Assembly: GCA_013201405.1 (NCBI GenBank) | Contig: JABMJC010000005.1 | Location: 1 to 37,578, forward strand | Reading direction: 5' to 3' | Origin: Desulfobulbaceae bacterium | Lineage (GTDB): Bacteria; Desulfobacterota; Desulfobulbia; Desulfobulbales; Desulfobulbaceae | Length of the DNA: 37,578 nt | Part shown: one piece after another, positions 1 through 8,620 of the stretch | Layout of the letters: each line of letters begins with the position of its first letter | Numbering within the stretch: the stretch's first letter is position 1 | The notes under the pieces: generated by a model | What the model was told of the DNA's origin: nothing | Databases searched by the model: none | The model's input: only the letters and a program-made list of their open reading frames with translations | Made by a program: the position numbers and the translations under genes

Positions 1-834
1 CTTTCCATTATTCCAGACCGCGAAACCGCCACCGTGGCCATTGTCTGCAGCCAGGACGGCGGCATGGACATTGAGGAAGTGGCAGCCAAGACCCCTGAGC
101 GGATCATCACGGTCAACATCAGCCCGGTCACCGGTATTCAGGCCTTCCATCTCAATCAGGTCAACTTCGGTCTGGAACTGGAGAAAGATCTGCACAAACA
201 GATGAGCGCCCTGGTGCGCAACCTCTACAAGCTTTTTGTTGATTACGACTGCTCCATGGTGGAGATCAACCCCCTGATCATCACTGCCGAGGGGAACATC
301 CTTGCCCTGGATGCCAAGATGGAATTCGATTCCAATGCCATCTTCCGCCATCCTGATGTCCTGGAAATGCGTGATATCGACGAAGAAGACCCGGTTGAGG
401 CAGAAGCTTCCAAATATGGTCTCAATTATATTAACCTGGATGGTAATGTCGGTAACATCGTCAACGGTGCCGGCCTGGCCATGGCCACCATGGACATCGT
501 CAAGATGGCAGGCGCAGCCCCGGCCAACTTTTTGGATGTTGGTGGTGGAGCCAATGCCGAGGCCATCGAGAACGGCTTCCGGCTGATCATGAAAGACCCG
601 GCAGTAAAAGGTATCCTCATCAATGTTTTCGGCGGTATCCTCCGTTGCGACATCCTGGCACAAGGTGTTGTTGCCGCTGCCACCAAACTGAACCTGTCAG
701 TGCCGGTGGTGGTGCGTATGGAAGGCACCAACGTGGCGGAAGGCCGCAAAATTCTTGCGGAATCTGGCCTAAACCTGACCACTGCCAAGGATTTGGCCGA
801 TGCAGCTGAAAAAGTTGCGCAGATTGTGAAGTAA
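1..834 (+). CDS. sucC: Succinyl-CoA synthetase (ADP-forming) beta subunit, 5'-truncated by window edge
   Basis: Beta subunit of succinyl-CoA synthetase, which interconverts succinyl-CoA + ADP/GDP + Pi with succinate + nucleoside triphosphate. The frame is open from base 1, so the gene enters from outside the window; 277 codons are visible of a usual ~388, and roughly the first 110 residues (start of the ATP-grasp domain) are missing. Recognisable segments include VEINPLIITAEG (end of the ATP-grasp part), the NLDGNVGNIVNGAGLAMAT stretch, FLDVGGGAN, and INVFGGILRCDILAQGV of the C-terminal ligase domain. The gene ends 75 bases before sucD, the usual sucCD order, so the two are almost certainly co-transcribed. 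In an organism with a methylmalonyl-CoA pathway the enzyme can link succinate and succinyl-CoA at the expense or gain of one ATP. No internal damage is seen. Confidence 0.97.
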   Translation, partial: LSIIPDRETATVAIVCSQDGGMDIEEVAAKTPERIITVNISPVTGIQAFHLNQVNFGLELEKDLHKQMSALVRNLYKLFVDYDCSMVEINPLIITAEGNILALDAKMEFDSNAIFRHPDVLEMRDIDEEDPVEAEASKYGLNYINLDGNVGNIVNGAGLAMATMDIVKMAGAAPANFLDVGGGANAEAIENGFRLIMKDPAVKGILINVFGGILRCDILAQGVVAAATKLNLSVPVVVRMEGTNVAEGRKILAESGLNLTTAKDLADAAEKVAQIVK

Positions 835-909
835 CAGCAACCTGTTCTGCCTGCGTTTTCTTTTTTTGCATCGATCAACGGTAACCCAATACACTGATAG
901 AGGAATAGA

Positions 910-1791
910 ATGAGCATCTTCGCCGATAAAAACACTCGTTTACTTGTACAAGGCATTACCGGTTCGGAAGGTATGTTCCATACCCGTGCCTGCATTGCCT
1001 ATGGCACCAACGTCGTTGCCGGCGTAACCCCGGGCAAGGGCGGTCAGAAAATGGATGATGTCCCGGTTTTCAATACGGTCAAGGAAGCCCGCAAACAGAC
1101 CGGTGCCAATGCTTCCATGATCTTTGTACCTCCCCGTTTTGCTGCTGACTCCATCATGGAAGCAGCCGACGCCGGCATTGAGCTGGTGGTCTGCATCACC
1201 GAGGGTATCCCGGTACTGGACATGATGAAGGTCAAAAATTATCTGGCCACTCGGCCGCAAACCCGCCTGATTGGCCCCAACTGCCCTGGTCTGCTCACTC
1301 CAGGTGAGTGCAAGATCGGCATCATGCCCGGCTCCATCGTCAAGCCCGGCGGTCCTTGGGGCGTTGTTTCCCGCTCTGGCACACTCACCTACGAGGCTGT
1401 ACATCAGCTGACCCAGGCCGGTTTCGGCCAGACTACCTGTGTTGGTATTGGTGGCGACCCGGTCAACGGTACTAACTTCATTGACTGCCTCAAGGCATTC
1501 AAGGAGGATCCCGAGACCAAGGCTGTAGTCATGATCGGCGAAATTGGCGGTCACGCTGAGGAAGACGCCTGCGAGTGGATCAAGAACAACATGCCCGACA
1601 AGCCGGTTGTCGGTTTCATCGCCGGCTTGACCGCTCCTCCGGGGCGGCGCATGGGTCACGCAGGGGCAATCGTCAGTGGCGGCAAAGGTACAGCTGCCGC
1701 CAAGATTGAAGCCATGAAGGCAAGTGGTGTTCATCACTGCGAGAACCTGGGCAAAATGGGCGAGTTGTGTAAACAAGTCTTTAAAGGATAG
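910..1791 (+). CDS. sucD: Succinyl-CoA synthetase alpha subunit
   Basis: Alpha subunit of succinyl-CoA synthetase; 293 residues, the normal family length. The N-terminal CoA-binding Rossmann domain is seen in [13 protein letters not shown] (residues 15-27). The phosphohistidine loop is [20 protein letters not shown], placing the active-site His at about residue 250. [21 protein letters not shown] (about 121-141) is also typical of the family. The ATG at 910 is preceded by an AGAGGA ribosome site. It follows sucC by 75 bases, and a hairpin lies just downstream, so sucCD may form a unit partly separated from the carboxyltransferase genes. Identity is secure; nucleotide specificity (ADP or GDP) cannot be read from the sequence. 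Confidence 0.98.
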   Translation: MSIFADKNTRLLVQGITGSEGMFHTRACIAYGTNVVAGVTPGKGGQKMDDVPVFNTVKEARKQTGANASMIFVPPRFAADSIMEAADAGIELVVCITEGIPVLDMMKVKNYLATRPQTRLIGPNCPGLLTPGECKIGIMPGSIVKPGGPWGVVSRSGTLTYEAVHQLTQAGFGQTTCVGIGGDPVNGTNFIDCLKAFKEDPETKAVVMIGEIGGHAEEDACEWIKNNMPDKPVVGFIAGLTAPPGRRMGHAGAIVSGGKGTAAAKIEAMKASGVHHCENLGKMGELCKQVFKG

Positions 1792-1801
1792 GCAAGCCGT
1801 C

Positions 1802-1845
1802 AAGGGCCTGTACACCATGTTCCTGGGGCAGGCCCTTCTTTCTGT
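1802..1845 (+). terminator. Hairpin between sucD and the carboxyltransferase gene
   Basis: A perfect 9-bp stem, AAGGGCCTG (1802-1810) with CAGGCCCTT (1829-1837), is followed by CTTTCTGTTT. The loop is long (18 bases) and the T-run is interrupted, so it may be a partial terminator or attenuator that lowers expression of the downstream genes instead of a complete stop. Confidence 0.55.
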
Positions 1846-1887
1846 TTGGACACCGCAATTCACCTGCAATCCCTGTAAGGAGACAGC

Positions 1888-3438
1888 ATGAGCACAAGAG
1901 CAAAATTAGAGGAGCTGAAAAAGAAACGAGCCCAATCTCTGGAAGGCGGCGGCAAGGCTAGGGTTGAGAAAATCCATGCTGCGGGCAAAAAGACAGCCCG
2001 TGAGCGTATCGCTGCCCTGCTTGATCCGGGTAGTTTTGAAGAGTACGATGCCTTCAAGTTGCACCGTTGCTACAACTTTGGCATGGAAAAGATCAAGTTC
2101 CTCGGTGACGGTATAGTTACCGGTTATGGCAGGATCAATGGCCGCCCGGTCTATATTTATGCACAGGATTTTTCCGTTCTTGCAGGTTCGCTTTCCGGGA
2201 CCTTGGCTGAGAAAATTTGCAAGGTCATGGACCTGGGCATGAGAAATGGCATTCCGGTTATCGGTCTGAACGACTCTGGTGGCGCCCGTATCCAAGAGGG
2301 TATTGAAGCCCTGGCCGGTTATACCGAGATTTTTACCCGCAACGTTCTGTCCTCAGGCGTTGTGCCGCAGATTTCCGGCATTTTCGGTCCCTGTGCCGGT
2401 GGTGCGGTATATTCTCCTGCATTGACCGACTTTATCATCATGGTCAAGCAGCAGTCTTACATGTTTTTGACCGGTCCGAAGGTGGTCAAAACCGTTCTCC
2501 ATGAAGAAATTACCACCGAACAGCTTGGTGGTGCTGTCATGCACACTACCAAAAGTGGTGTGACCGACTATGCAGCCGAGGACGAGGATGACGCCATTCA
2601 GTACATCAAGGATTTGCTCTCCTACCTGCCGCAGAACAACCTGGAGAATCCTCCGGATATTCCCTGTGACGATCCCATCAACCGGCCGGCTCCGGAACTC
2701 AACGATATTATTCCCGACAATCCCAACGCTGCCTACGACATCAAGAAGGTCATCGAGGCAACGGTGGACAATGGTGTGTTCTTTGAAATCAAGAAGAACT
2801 TCGCCCCCAACATCGTGGTTGGTTTTGCCCGCTACAACGGCAAGAGTGTAGGCATCGTGGCCAACCAGCCCGCCTACTACGCCGGTGTTCTGGACATCAA
2901 CTCGTCCATTAAGGGAGCGCGCTTTGTCCGTTTCTGCGATTGCTTCAATATCCCGGTCATCACCTTTGTCGACGTGCCCGGCTTCCTGCCCGGCTCTGAA
3001 CAGGAATTTGGCGGTGTCATCAGAAACGGCGCAAAACTCTTGTTCGCTTATGCGGAATCCACCATTCCCAAGGTAACGGTCATCACCCGTAAGGCCTACG
3101 GCGGTGCATACTGCGTTATGTCGTCCAAGCATCTCCGCACCGATATCAACTACTCTTGGCCCACCGGCGAAATCGCAGTTATGGGTTCCAAGGGCGCAGT
3201 TGAAGTCCTTTACGCCAAGGCTGCAAGAGGCGCCGAAGATCCAGCTGCCTTGCTGGCCGAAAAAGAGGAAGAGTACAACACCAACTTCTCCAACCCCTAC
3301 TGTGCGGCCGAACGCGGTTATATCGACGACGTCATCGAGCCGGCGGAAACGCGGTATCGTATCATCAATGCGCTGGAATCCATCAAGGGCAAGCGTGATA
3401 CCATTCCCATGAAGAAGCATGGCAACATTCCGCTGTAA
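1888..3438 (+). CDS. Methylmalonyl-CoA/propionyl-CoA carboxyltransferase subunit (transcarboxylase 12S / MmdA-like)
   Basis: Acyl-CoA-specific carboxyltransferase subunit (crotonase-like carboxyltransferase family, two halves), 516 residues, which moves a carboxyl group between biotin and propionyl-CoA/methylmalonyl-CoA. N-terminal half: the [19 protein letters not shown] opening and [11 protein letters not shown], then [20 protein letters not shown]-terminal half: [32 protein letters not shown] and [19 protein letters not shown]. The start ATG has an AAGGAG site four to five bases upstream. It lies before a small protein and a 5S-plus-biotin-carrier gene, and no sodium-pump beta subunit is nearby. 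This favours a transcarboxylase (methylmalonyl-CoA:pyruvate) over a decarboxylating pump or an ATP-dependent propionyl-CoA carboxylase. That choice is inference from context; the enzyme family itself is clear. Confidence 0.9.
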   Translation: MSTRAKLEELKKKRAQSLEGGGKARVEKIHAAGKKTARERIAALLDPGSFEEYDAFKLHRCYNFGMEKIKFLGDGIVTGYGRINGRPVYIYAQDFSVLAGSLSGTLAEKICKVMDLGMRNGIPVIGLNDSGGARIQEGIEALAGYTEIFTRNVLSSGVVPQISGIFGPCAGGAVYSPALTDFIIMVKQQSYMFLTGPKVVKTVLHEEITTEQLGGAVMHTTKSGVTDYAAEDEDDAIQYIKDLLSYLPQNNLENPPDIPCDDPINRPAPELNDIIPDNPNAAYDIKKVIEATVDNGVFFEIKKNFAPNIVVGFARYNGKSVGIVANQPAYYAGVLDINSSIKGARFVRFCDCFNIPVITFVDVPGFLPGSEQEFGGVIRNGAKLLFAYAESTIPKVTVITRKAYGGAYCVMSSKHLRTDINYSWPTGEIAVMGSKGAVEVLYAKAARGAEDPAALLAEKEEEYNTNFSNPYCAAERGYIDDVIEPAETRYRIINALESIKGKRDTIPMKKHGNIPL

Positions 3439-3505
3439 AATTTGTGTGTACGGCCAGTTGTTACGTTGCCTGAACGGCTAAACCCTACATCCAGAGGACA
3501 CACGA

Positions 3506-3697
3506 ATGGCAGAATTAAAGAAAAAAAAGGTCGCAGCGCTTGCAGCCGTGAATGCTTACCTGCAGGAAGAGGAAGCAGCCGCCCTGCTCGCACAGGCCGT
3601 TCCTGAAATACCGGTTACTCCGCCCCCCTTGTGGGCTTTGGCTGGACGTCAGGATATCATGACCATGCGTCGGCTCATTCAAATGAAAGCGTTCTGA
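3506..3697 (+). CDS. Small carboxyltransferase-associated protein, 63 aa (MmdE/epsilon-like?)
   Basis: A 63-residue reading frame between the 12S-like and 5S-like genes, with an AGAGGA site eight bases before its ATG. The N-terminus is lysine/alanine-rich and helical in appearance (KKKKVAALAAVNAYLQEEEAAALLAQ), followed by a proline break and a C-terminal block PPPLWALAGRQDIMTMRRL. The pattern of a Trp followed by GRQ-x-x-M-x-x-R resembles the C-terminal part of small subunits found with biotin-dependent acyl-CoA carboxylases and methylmalonyl-CoA decarboxylase (delta/epsilon chains). That resemblance is from memory and not verified. Sitting inside the operon with its own ribosome site, it is probably a real accessory or assembly subunit. 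It has no transmembrane segment, so it is not a pump gamma chain. Confidence 0.7.
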   Translation: MAELKKKKVAALAAVNAYLQEEEAAALLAQAVPEIPVTPPPLWALAGRQDIMTMRRLIQMKAF

Positions 3698-3753
3698 TTG
3701 CAGTATTGAACCAACTATCACCCACCGATAACGAATCACAGGAGAATTCGACA

Positions 3754-5715
3754 ATGAGTGATCAAGTGAAGATGACCGCAATGAATTACGCTCCAGATCG
3801 GCCCAAAGCTGAGAATCCTCTTAAAATACAGGATCTGAGCCTGCGCGATGGCCATCAGTCGCTCTTTGCTACCCGCGGCCGCACAGAAGACATGCTGCCC
3901 GTAGCAGAGCAGATGGATGAGGTCGGTTACTGGGCCATTGAGACTTGGGGCGGGGCCACCTTCGATACCATGCACCGCTATCTACAGGAAGACCCGTGGG
4001 AGCGTCTGCGTGTTCTGAAGAAATACATTAAAAAGACCCCGTTTTCCATGCTGCTGCGTGCCCAGAACCTGGTCGGCTACCGCAACTACGCCGATGACCT
4101 GGCCACAGCCTTTGTCGAGCGCGCTGCCGAGAACGGCATGGATGTTTTCCGTACCTTCGATGCCCTCAACGACTACCGCAACTTCGAGACCGTGGTCAAG
4201 GGTATCAAAAAGGCCGGTAAGCACTTCCAGGGCTGCATCTGCTACACCATGACCGAGCCTCGCCTCGGCGGCGATGTTTACAATCTCGACTACTATATAC
4301 AAAAGGCCAAGGCCCTGGATGACATGGGCGCAGATTCCATCTGCATCAAAGACATGGCTGGCCTCATTGCACCTTATGACGCCTACAACCTGGTCAAGGC
4401 ACTCAAGGCCCAGACCAAGACGCCCATTCACCTGCACAGCCACTATACCTCTGGTATGGCTTCCATGAGCATGCTCAAGGCGGTCGAGGCAGGTGTTGAC
4501 ATCATTGATACTTGTTTGAGCCCCTATGCCCTGCGCACCTCGCATCCGGCGATTGAGCCGATTGTCATGGCGCTGCTTGGCACCAACCGCGACACCGGCT
4601 TTGACATCCGTCAGCTGGCTGCCATCAACGAGATCCTCGAGCGTGAGGTTATGCCCAAATACAAGCACCTGCTCGATACCTCCAAGATGTCGGTTATTGA
4701 TATCAACGTGCTTCTGCACCAAACTCCGGGCGGCATGCTCTCCAACCTGGTTAACCAGCTGCGTGAGATGGATGCCCTGGATCGCATTGACGAGGTGTTC
4801 AAGGAACTGCCGCGCGTACGTAAAGACCTCGGCCAGGTGCCGCTGGTCACCCCGACCAGCCAGATTGTTGGCATCCAGACTGTAAACAACGTACTGTTCG
4901 ACACTCCGGACGAGCGCTATAAAATGATCACCGCCCAGGTGAAAGACCTGTGCTTTGGTCTGTATGGCAAGACCGCAACCCCGATCGACCCTGACGTACA
5001 GAAGAAGGCTCTGAAGGGCTATCCTCGTGGAGAGAATCCGATCACCGCGCGTCCTGCAGAAATCCTTGAGCCAGAACTGGATAAAGCCAAAAAGGAAATC
5101 GGCGATCTGGCCAAAGATCTCGACGATGTCATTACTTATGCTCTCTTCCCCACCACTGGTAAGAAGTTCCTGGAGTGGAAGTACGGGAAGATCAAAGACG
5201 CTCCTGGGGATAAGCCAGTTTCCTTGGATGACGTGAAGAACATGGATGCGCTGATTGCCAAGGCCAAGGCCGGCAAGGTTATGGAGCTTCCTGACAAGGA
5301 AATTCCGGAAAAATCCGAGAATGTCCGCACCTTCAACGTCTTTGTTGATGGCGAGTACTTTAGTGTAGACGTCGATCCCACCGGTGATTATCAGCCCGTT
5401 GCCATTGCACCGGCAGCACCGAGAGCTGCTGCACCGGCAGCCAAGCCCGCAGCTGCTCCGGCAGCCAAGCCCGCAGCTGCTCCAGCCGCAGCAGTTGAAG
5501 GCGGCACCCCGCTGACCGCACCGATGCCTGGTATGCTTATCAAGTATCTGGTTGAGGTGGGTGCAACGGTGAAGGCTGGCGACCCTGTGGTCGTGCTTGA
5601 GGCCATGAAGATGGAAAACAACCTGGCTGCACCATGTGATGGTACAGTTAAGGCCCTGACCTGTGGCGCTGGCGATTCTGTTGCCAAAGATGCAGTTTTG
5701 GCCGTTATCGGTTAA
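3754..5715 (+). CDS. Pyruvate/oxaloacetate carboxyltransferase fused to biotin carrier domain (transcarboxylase 5S+1.3S / PycB / OadA-like)
   Basis: 653 residues. The N-terminal TIM-barrel carboxyltransferase shows LRDGHQS (metal-binding Asp at about 32), LLRAQNLVGYRNYADD (101-115), the lysine in CIKDMAGL (about K199, the carboxylated Lys of this family) and the metal ligands in HLHSH (H226, H228). The conserved carboxylase domain follows. An Ala/Pro/Lys linker leads to a C-terminal biotinyl domain with EAMKMENN, biotin Lys about 619. The enzyme transfers carboxyl between biotin and pyruvate/oxaloacetate. The reading frame is open further upstream to an ATG at 3631, but 3754 has a GGAG site at the right distance and avoids overlap with the preceding gene. 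With the 12S-like subunit it would make a two-polypeptide transcarboxylase; PycB or OadA function is possible, but neither biotin carboxylase nor a membrane beta subunit is in view. Confidence 0.93.
   Translation: MSDQVKMTAMNYAPDRPKAENPLKIQDLSLRDGHQSLFATRGRTEDMLPVAEQMDEVGYWAIETWGGATFDTMHRYLQEDPWERLRVLKKYIKKTPFSMLLRAQNLVGYRNYADDLATAFVERAAENGMDVFRTFDALNDYRNFETVVKGIKKAGKHFQGCICYTMTEPRLGGDVYNLDYYIQKAKALDDMGADSICIKDMAGLIAPYDAYNLVKALKAQTKTPIHLHSHYTSGMASMSMLKAVEAGVDIIDTCLSPYALRTSHPAIEPIVMALLGTNRDTGFDIRQLAAINEILEREVMPKYKHLLDTSKMSVIDINVLLHQTPGGMLSNLVNQLREMDALDRIDEVFKELPRVRKDLGQVPLVTPTSQIVGIQTVNNVLFDTPDERYKMITAQVKDLCFGLYGKTATPIDPDVQKKALKGYPRGENPITARPAEILEPELDKAKKEIGDLAKDLDDVITYALFPTTGKKFLEWKYGKIKDAPGDKPVSLDDVKNMDALIAKAKAGKVMELPDKEIPEKSENVRTFNVFVDGEYFSVDVDPTGDYQPVAIAPAAPRAAAPAAKPAAAPAAKPAAAPAAAVEGGTPLTAPMPGMLIKYLVEVGATVKAGDPVVVLEAMKMENNLAAPCDGTVKALTCGAGDSVAKDAVLAVIG
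5437..5484 (+). repeat. Two 24-bp tandem repeats in the biotin-carrier linker
   Basis: Two copies of a 24-bp unit (5437-5460 and 5461-5484), identical except for the last base, encode AAKPAAAP twice in the flexible linker ahead of the biotin domain. Such linkers commonly vary in repeat number. Confidence 0.85.
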
Positions 5716-5736
5716 TTCCTACGCAGTCTGCTGTAT

Positions 5737-5768
5737 AAAAAAAGGACGCCCGAGGGCGTCCTTTTTTT
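5737..5768. terminator. Strong bidirectional rho-independent terminator
   Basis: GGACGCCC (5744-5751) pairs with GGGCGTCC (5754-5761), flanked by seven A on the left and seven T on the right. This gives a U-tract for both strands. It ends the transcarboxylase operon (+) and can serve the convergent rfbBC transcript (-). Confidence 0.92.
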
Positions 5769-5855
5769 ATTGCTTTAGTTACGTCTATCTAAATTTTTAT
5801 TCTCCCCCTAACCCAGGACATCTTTGCCCAGCCTAATAAATCATACAGGATAAGT

Positions 5856-6401
5856 TTATGGATACAGTTCAGCTTCGTTGAAGCTCGGGGCTGCTTGGTC
5901 TTTTGCCGACAAAAGCGGCTTGCCGGTAATGGGCCAGTCAATGGCGAGGTTGGGATCATTCCAGATAATGGAGCGTTCGTGCTCCGGTGCATAGTAGTCT
6001 GTTGTGAGGTATAAAAATTCAGCCACCTCGGAGAGCACCACAAAACCGTGGCCAAAGCCTTCGGGCACCCAGAATTGTTTTTTGTTTTCCGCAGACAGAT
6101 GGATACCCACCCATTTGCCGAAAGAGGGTGAACTGCGGCGTAAATCAACCGCCACATCAAAAACTTCTCCCACTATGACACGCACCAGTTTTCCCTGTGG
6201 CTGCTGAATCTGGTAGTGCAGTCCGCGCAAGACATTACGCACGGAACGGGAATGATTCTCCTGTACAAACTTGGTGGCTAGGCTGGTTTGCTCCTGCCAG
6301 CGGCGCTGATTGAAGCTTTCGAAAAAAAAGCCGCGCGCATCAGCAAAGACTTGTGGCTCGAGAATTAGTACCTCGGGAATGGCTGTATGCTGTACTTGCA
6401 T
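5856..6401 (-). CDS. rfbC: dTDP-4-dehydrorhamnose 3,5-epimerase
   Basis: 181 residues, normal for RmlC/RfbC, a cupin that epimerises dTDP-4-keto-6-deoxyglucose at C3 and C5 on the way to dTDP-L-rhamnose for surface polysaccharide. DARGFFFESFNQRRW (21-35), VLRGLHYQIQQPQGKLVRV with the catalytic His at about 62, FWVPEGFGHGFVVLSE (110-125) and YLTTDYYAPEHE with the general-acid Tyr near 131 are all family signatures. The ATG is five bases after the rfbB stop, and its AAGGA ribosome site lies over the end of rfbB, so the two are co-translated. The partners rfbA and rfbD are not in the window; they are either elsewhere or the product is a different dTDP-sugar. Confidence 0.96.
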   Translation of the reverse strand: MQVQHTAIPEVLILEPQVFADARGFFFESFNQRRWQEQTSLATKFVQENHSRSVRNVLRGLHYQIQQPQGKLVRVIVGEVFDVAVDLRRSSPSFGKWVGIHLSAENKKQFWVPEGFGHGFVVLSEVAEFLYLTTDYYAPEHERSIIWNDPNLAIDWPITGKPLLSAKDQAAPSFNEAELYP

Positions 6402-6406
6402 AACTT

Positions 6407-7492
6407 TTATTCCTTATCCTCTGTGCGTGCACCATACATGCTTTCGTAGTATTTCTGGTACGAACCATTCAACACTCCTGCCATCCAGGAACGATTGGCT
6501 AAATACCAGTCAACGGTTTCTTCAATGCCTTGCTCAAAGGTGTACTTTGGTCGCCAACCGAGTTCCCGTTCAATTTTACTGGCATCAATGGCGTAGCGGC
6601 GGTCGTGGCCGGGCCGATCGCGGACAAAGGTGATCAGCGAGCGTCGGGGAGCATTGCCTGGTAGGGGGGCAATTTTTTTGTCGAGCAAGTCGCAGAGCAG
6701 TTCGACGATGTCAAGATTTGTTTTTTCGTTATGCCCGCCGATATTATAGGATCCGCCCAGGGCACCCTGCTCCAGCACACGAACAATGGCCTCGCAATGG
6801 TCTACCACATAGAGCCAGTCCCGCACATTTTTCCCATCTCCGTAGATTGGTAGGGCTTTGCCTTCTTGGGCATTGTTCAGGATAAGCGGGATAAGTTTTT
6901 CCGGAAACTGGTACGGACCGTAGTTGTTGGAACAGTTGGTCAGCAAGACCGGTAGGCCGTAGGTGTGGAAATAGGCGCGCACCAAATGGTCAGAAGAAGC
7001 CTTGGAGGCCGAATAAGGTGAACGCGGATCATAGGGGGTTTCCTCGGTAAAATAGCCGGTTGGTCCAAGTGAACCGAACACCTCATCTGTGCTGACATGG
7101 AGAAAGCGGCTGGCGTCAGTCTGCCGTTGCTGTCCCAGCCAATAGTTCCTTGCCGCCTCAAGCAGGATGAAGGTACCGTTGATATTGGTGCGGATAAAGG
7201 CGTCTGGCCCGGTGATGGAGCGATCTACGTGGGATTCAGCCGCAAAGTGCACCACTGCATGCACGTTATGGCGGCTGAACAGGTCATTGACCAGTGCTTC
7301 ATCGCAGATATCGCCATGCACAAAGCTATAGGCGGGATGGTCGGCCAAATCAGCCAAGTTTGCCTGATTGCCCGCATAGGTGAGTTTATCGATATTCACC
7401 ACCCGCCAGTCCGGACGCTCGGTAAGCAGGTATCGAACAAAATTGGCACCGATAAAACCACAACCACCAGTGACAAGAACGGTATAAGACAT
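6407..7492 (-). CDS. rfbB: dTDP-glucose 4,6-dehydratase
   Basis: 361 residues, an extended short-chain dehydrogenase that converts dTDP-glucose to dTDP-4-keto-6-deoxyglucose using tightly bound NAD. Visible motifs are the nucleotide-binding GGCGFIG (9-15), [11 protein letters not shown] (83-93), STDEVFG (134-140, catalytic T-D-E) and the YxxxK pair [13 protein letters not shown] (Y160, K164). It is the first gene of a two-gene minus-strand unit with rfbC. A CAGGAG sequence lies upstream of the ATG, but about 15 bases away, longer than usual. No clear promoter was identified in the AT-rich stretch upstream. Confidence 0.97.
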   Translation of the reverse strand: MSYTVLVTGGCGFIGANFVRYLLTERPDWRVVNIDKLTYAGNQANLADLADHPAYSFVHGDICDEALVNDLFSRHNVHAVVHFAAESHVDRSITGPDAFIRTNINGTFILLEAARNYWLGQQRQTDASRFLHVSTDEVFGSLGPTGYFTEETPYDPRSPYSASKASSDHLVRAYFHTYGLPVLLTNCSNNYGPYQFPEKLIPLILNNAQEGKALPIYGDGKNVRDWLYVVDHCEAIVRVLEQGALGGSYNIGGHNEKTNLDIVELLCDLLDKKIAPLPGNAPRRSLITFVRDRPGHDRRYAIDASKIERELGWRPKYTFEQGIEETVDWYLANRSWMAGVLNGSYQKYYESMYGARTEDKE

Positions 7493-7961
7493 GGCTTTTT
7501 AATCAGACTCCTGTAGTAGATAGGATTATGGGAAAATCAAAATTTCACATACTCATAACAGATTGTTGGCAAGGAATATTTTATTTTTCCATAGATTATG
7601 CAAATACAGTTCATTATAGAAGGAAAGGTGTAGGGGGGCAACACTCAATGCAGGCAGGGTGAGCAAGCGGTTAGCAAACGAGTGGCAGCCCAGAACTTGC
7701 TAAAATTTGCCCGGTAACTGTATCAGGGCATGACCCACGCGGGGTGCCCCACACTTCACCCGACATACCTGCGCGGATTGCGGAAGGTCGGGCGGGCCTG
7801 TAGGTTATGAATAATCCGAATATAAAGTGATGCAGTACGAAATAAATCATACTTCTTAATAAGTTGGGGGGGGGGGGGGAACTGATTTAAACTCCACATG
7901 CTGATGATCAAATGCCTTGGAAATTAACAATCAACCTATATGAAAACAGGAGACAACAGTC
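7493..7961. other. 469-bp region without a recognised gene between rfbB and phaJ; contains a GC-rich structured island
   Basis: No coding frame with a plausible ribosome site is seen. The outer parts are AT-rich, but about 7640-7805 is GC-rich. The island holds two nested inverted repeats: GGGCA (7726-7730) with TGCCC (7745-7749), and CCCGAC (7759-7764) with GTCGGG (7787-7792). On the minus strand a stop-free stretch over the island reads like the tail of a decayed coding or repeat element, which I could not identify. The divergent promoters for rfbB and phaJ must also lie here. Confidence 0.6.
7866..7879 (+). repeat. Homopolymer of 14 G upstream of phaJ
   Basis: A run of 14 G lies 82 bases before the phaJ start, in otherwise AT-rich DNA. 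A possible promoter frames it: TTGGGG as a poor -35, 16 bases, then TTTAAA at 7887-7892. Long G tracts are slippage-prone both in cells and in sequencing, so the exact length is uncertain. Confidence 0.85.
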
Positions 7962-8387
7962 ATGAGACCAGGAAAAACTATTGATCAACTTCATATTGGT
8001 GACACAGCTGAATTTACCAAGACAGTCACAGAAACAGATATTTACCTCTATGCTGGTATTACTGGCGATTTTAATCCAGCCCATGTGAACGAAGTGTATG
8101 CCAACAACACGTTTTTTAAAACACGTATCGCACATGGCATGCTCGTGGCTGGCTTTATCTCGGCTGCGTTGGCCAACCAACTCCCTGGACCAGGCACCAT
8201 TTATCTGAAACAGGATTTATCATTCCGTGCGCCGGTGCGTATTGGCGATACCATTACGGGGCAGGTAGAAATTTTGGAATTGAATGTTGAAAAAAATCGT
8301 GTCCGCTTGAAAACTACTTGTACCAATCAAGAGGGTATTGTTGTTCTTGCTGGAGAAGCACTGGTCAGCCCTCCAAAAACTGTTTGA
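7962..8387 (+). CDS. phaJ: MaoC-like (R)-specific enoyl-CoA hydratase
   Basis: 141 residues, a single hot-dog fold hydratase. The hydratase-2 motif is clear: YAGITGDFNPAHVNEVYA, with catalytic Asp about 36 and His about 41. IAHGMLVAGFISAALANQLPGPG (about 56-78) is typical of PhaJ/MaoC. The ATG has an AGGAGA site eight to nine bases upstream. PhaJ makes (R)-3-hydroxyacyl-CoA from trans-2-enoyl-CoA of beta-oxidation, the monomer for polyhydroxyalkanoate. It faces phaC-phaE on the opposite strand, which supports this role. A general MaoC hydratase of another fatty-acid route is the alternative. Base composition is AT-richer than in the flanking housekeeping genes. Confidence 0.9.
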   Translation: MRPGKTIDQLHIGDTAEFTKTVTETDIYLYAGITGDFNPAHVNEVYANNTFFKTRIAHGMLVAGFISAALANQLPGPGTIYLKQDLSFRAPVRIGDTITGQVEILELNVEKNRVRLKTTCTNQEGIVVLAGEALVSPPKTV

Positions 8388-8435
8388 GTTTGCTTCCCTC
8401 CTTGTCGTATTTGAAATGAAAGGGATAAAGTCTGC

Positions 8436-8472
8436 AAAAAACAAACCGCTGTGGTAGCACACAGCGGTTTGT
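8436..8472 (-). terminator. Rho-independent terminator for the phaE-phaC transcript
   Basis: A 13-bp perfect stem, ACAAACCGCTGTG (8441-8453) with CACAGCGGTTTGT (8460-8472), has a 6-base loop. On the minus strand the stem is followed by a run of T (plus-strand A's ending at 8440). On the plus strand there is no T-run, so for phaJ it would act weakly if at all. Confidence 0.85.
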
Positions 8473-8620
8473 ATAAAGGAGAATGCTTTCTCCCTTCAGG
8501 ATGTATTGTCGTTTTAGTAAGACTTTAGCATTGTGGGTAAATATACCTTTTCTTGTAAGCAATAGACAAAAAGGAAGTGGTTATTGTACTCATAGTACTT
8601 ATAGCAATAGCATTTACCTG

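Noticed and set aside
940-1869. 309-codon minus-strand open frame opposite sucD
   Set aside because: Shadow of the conserved sucD; no recognisable protein.
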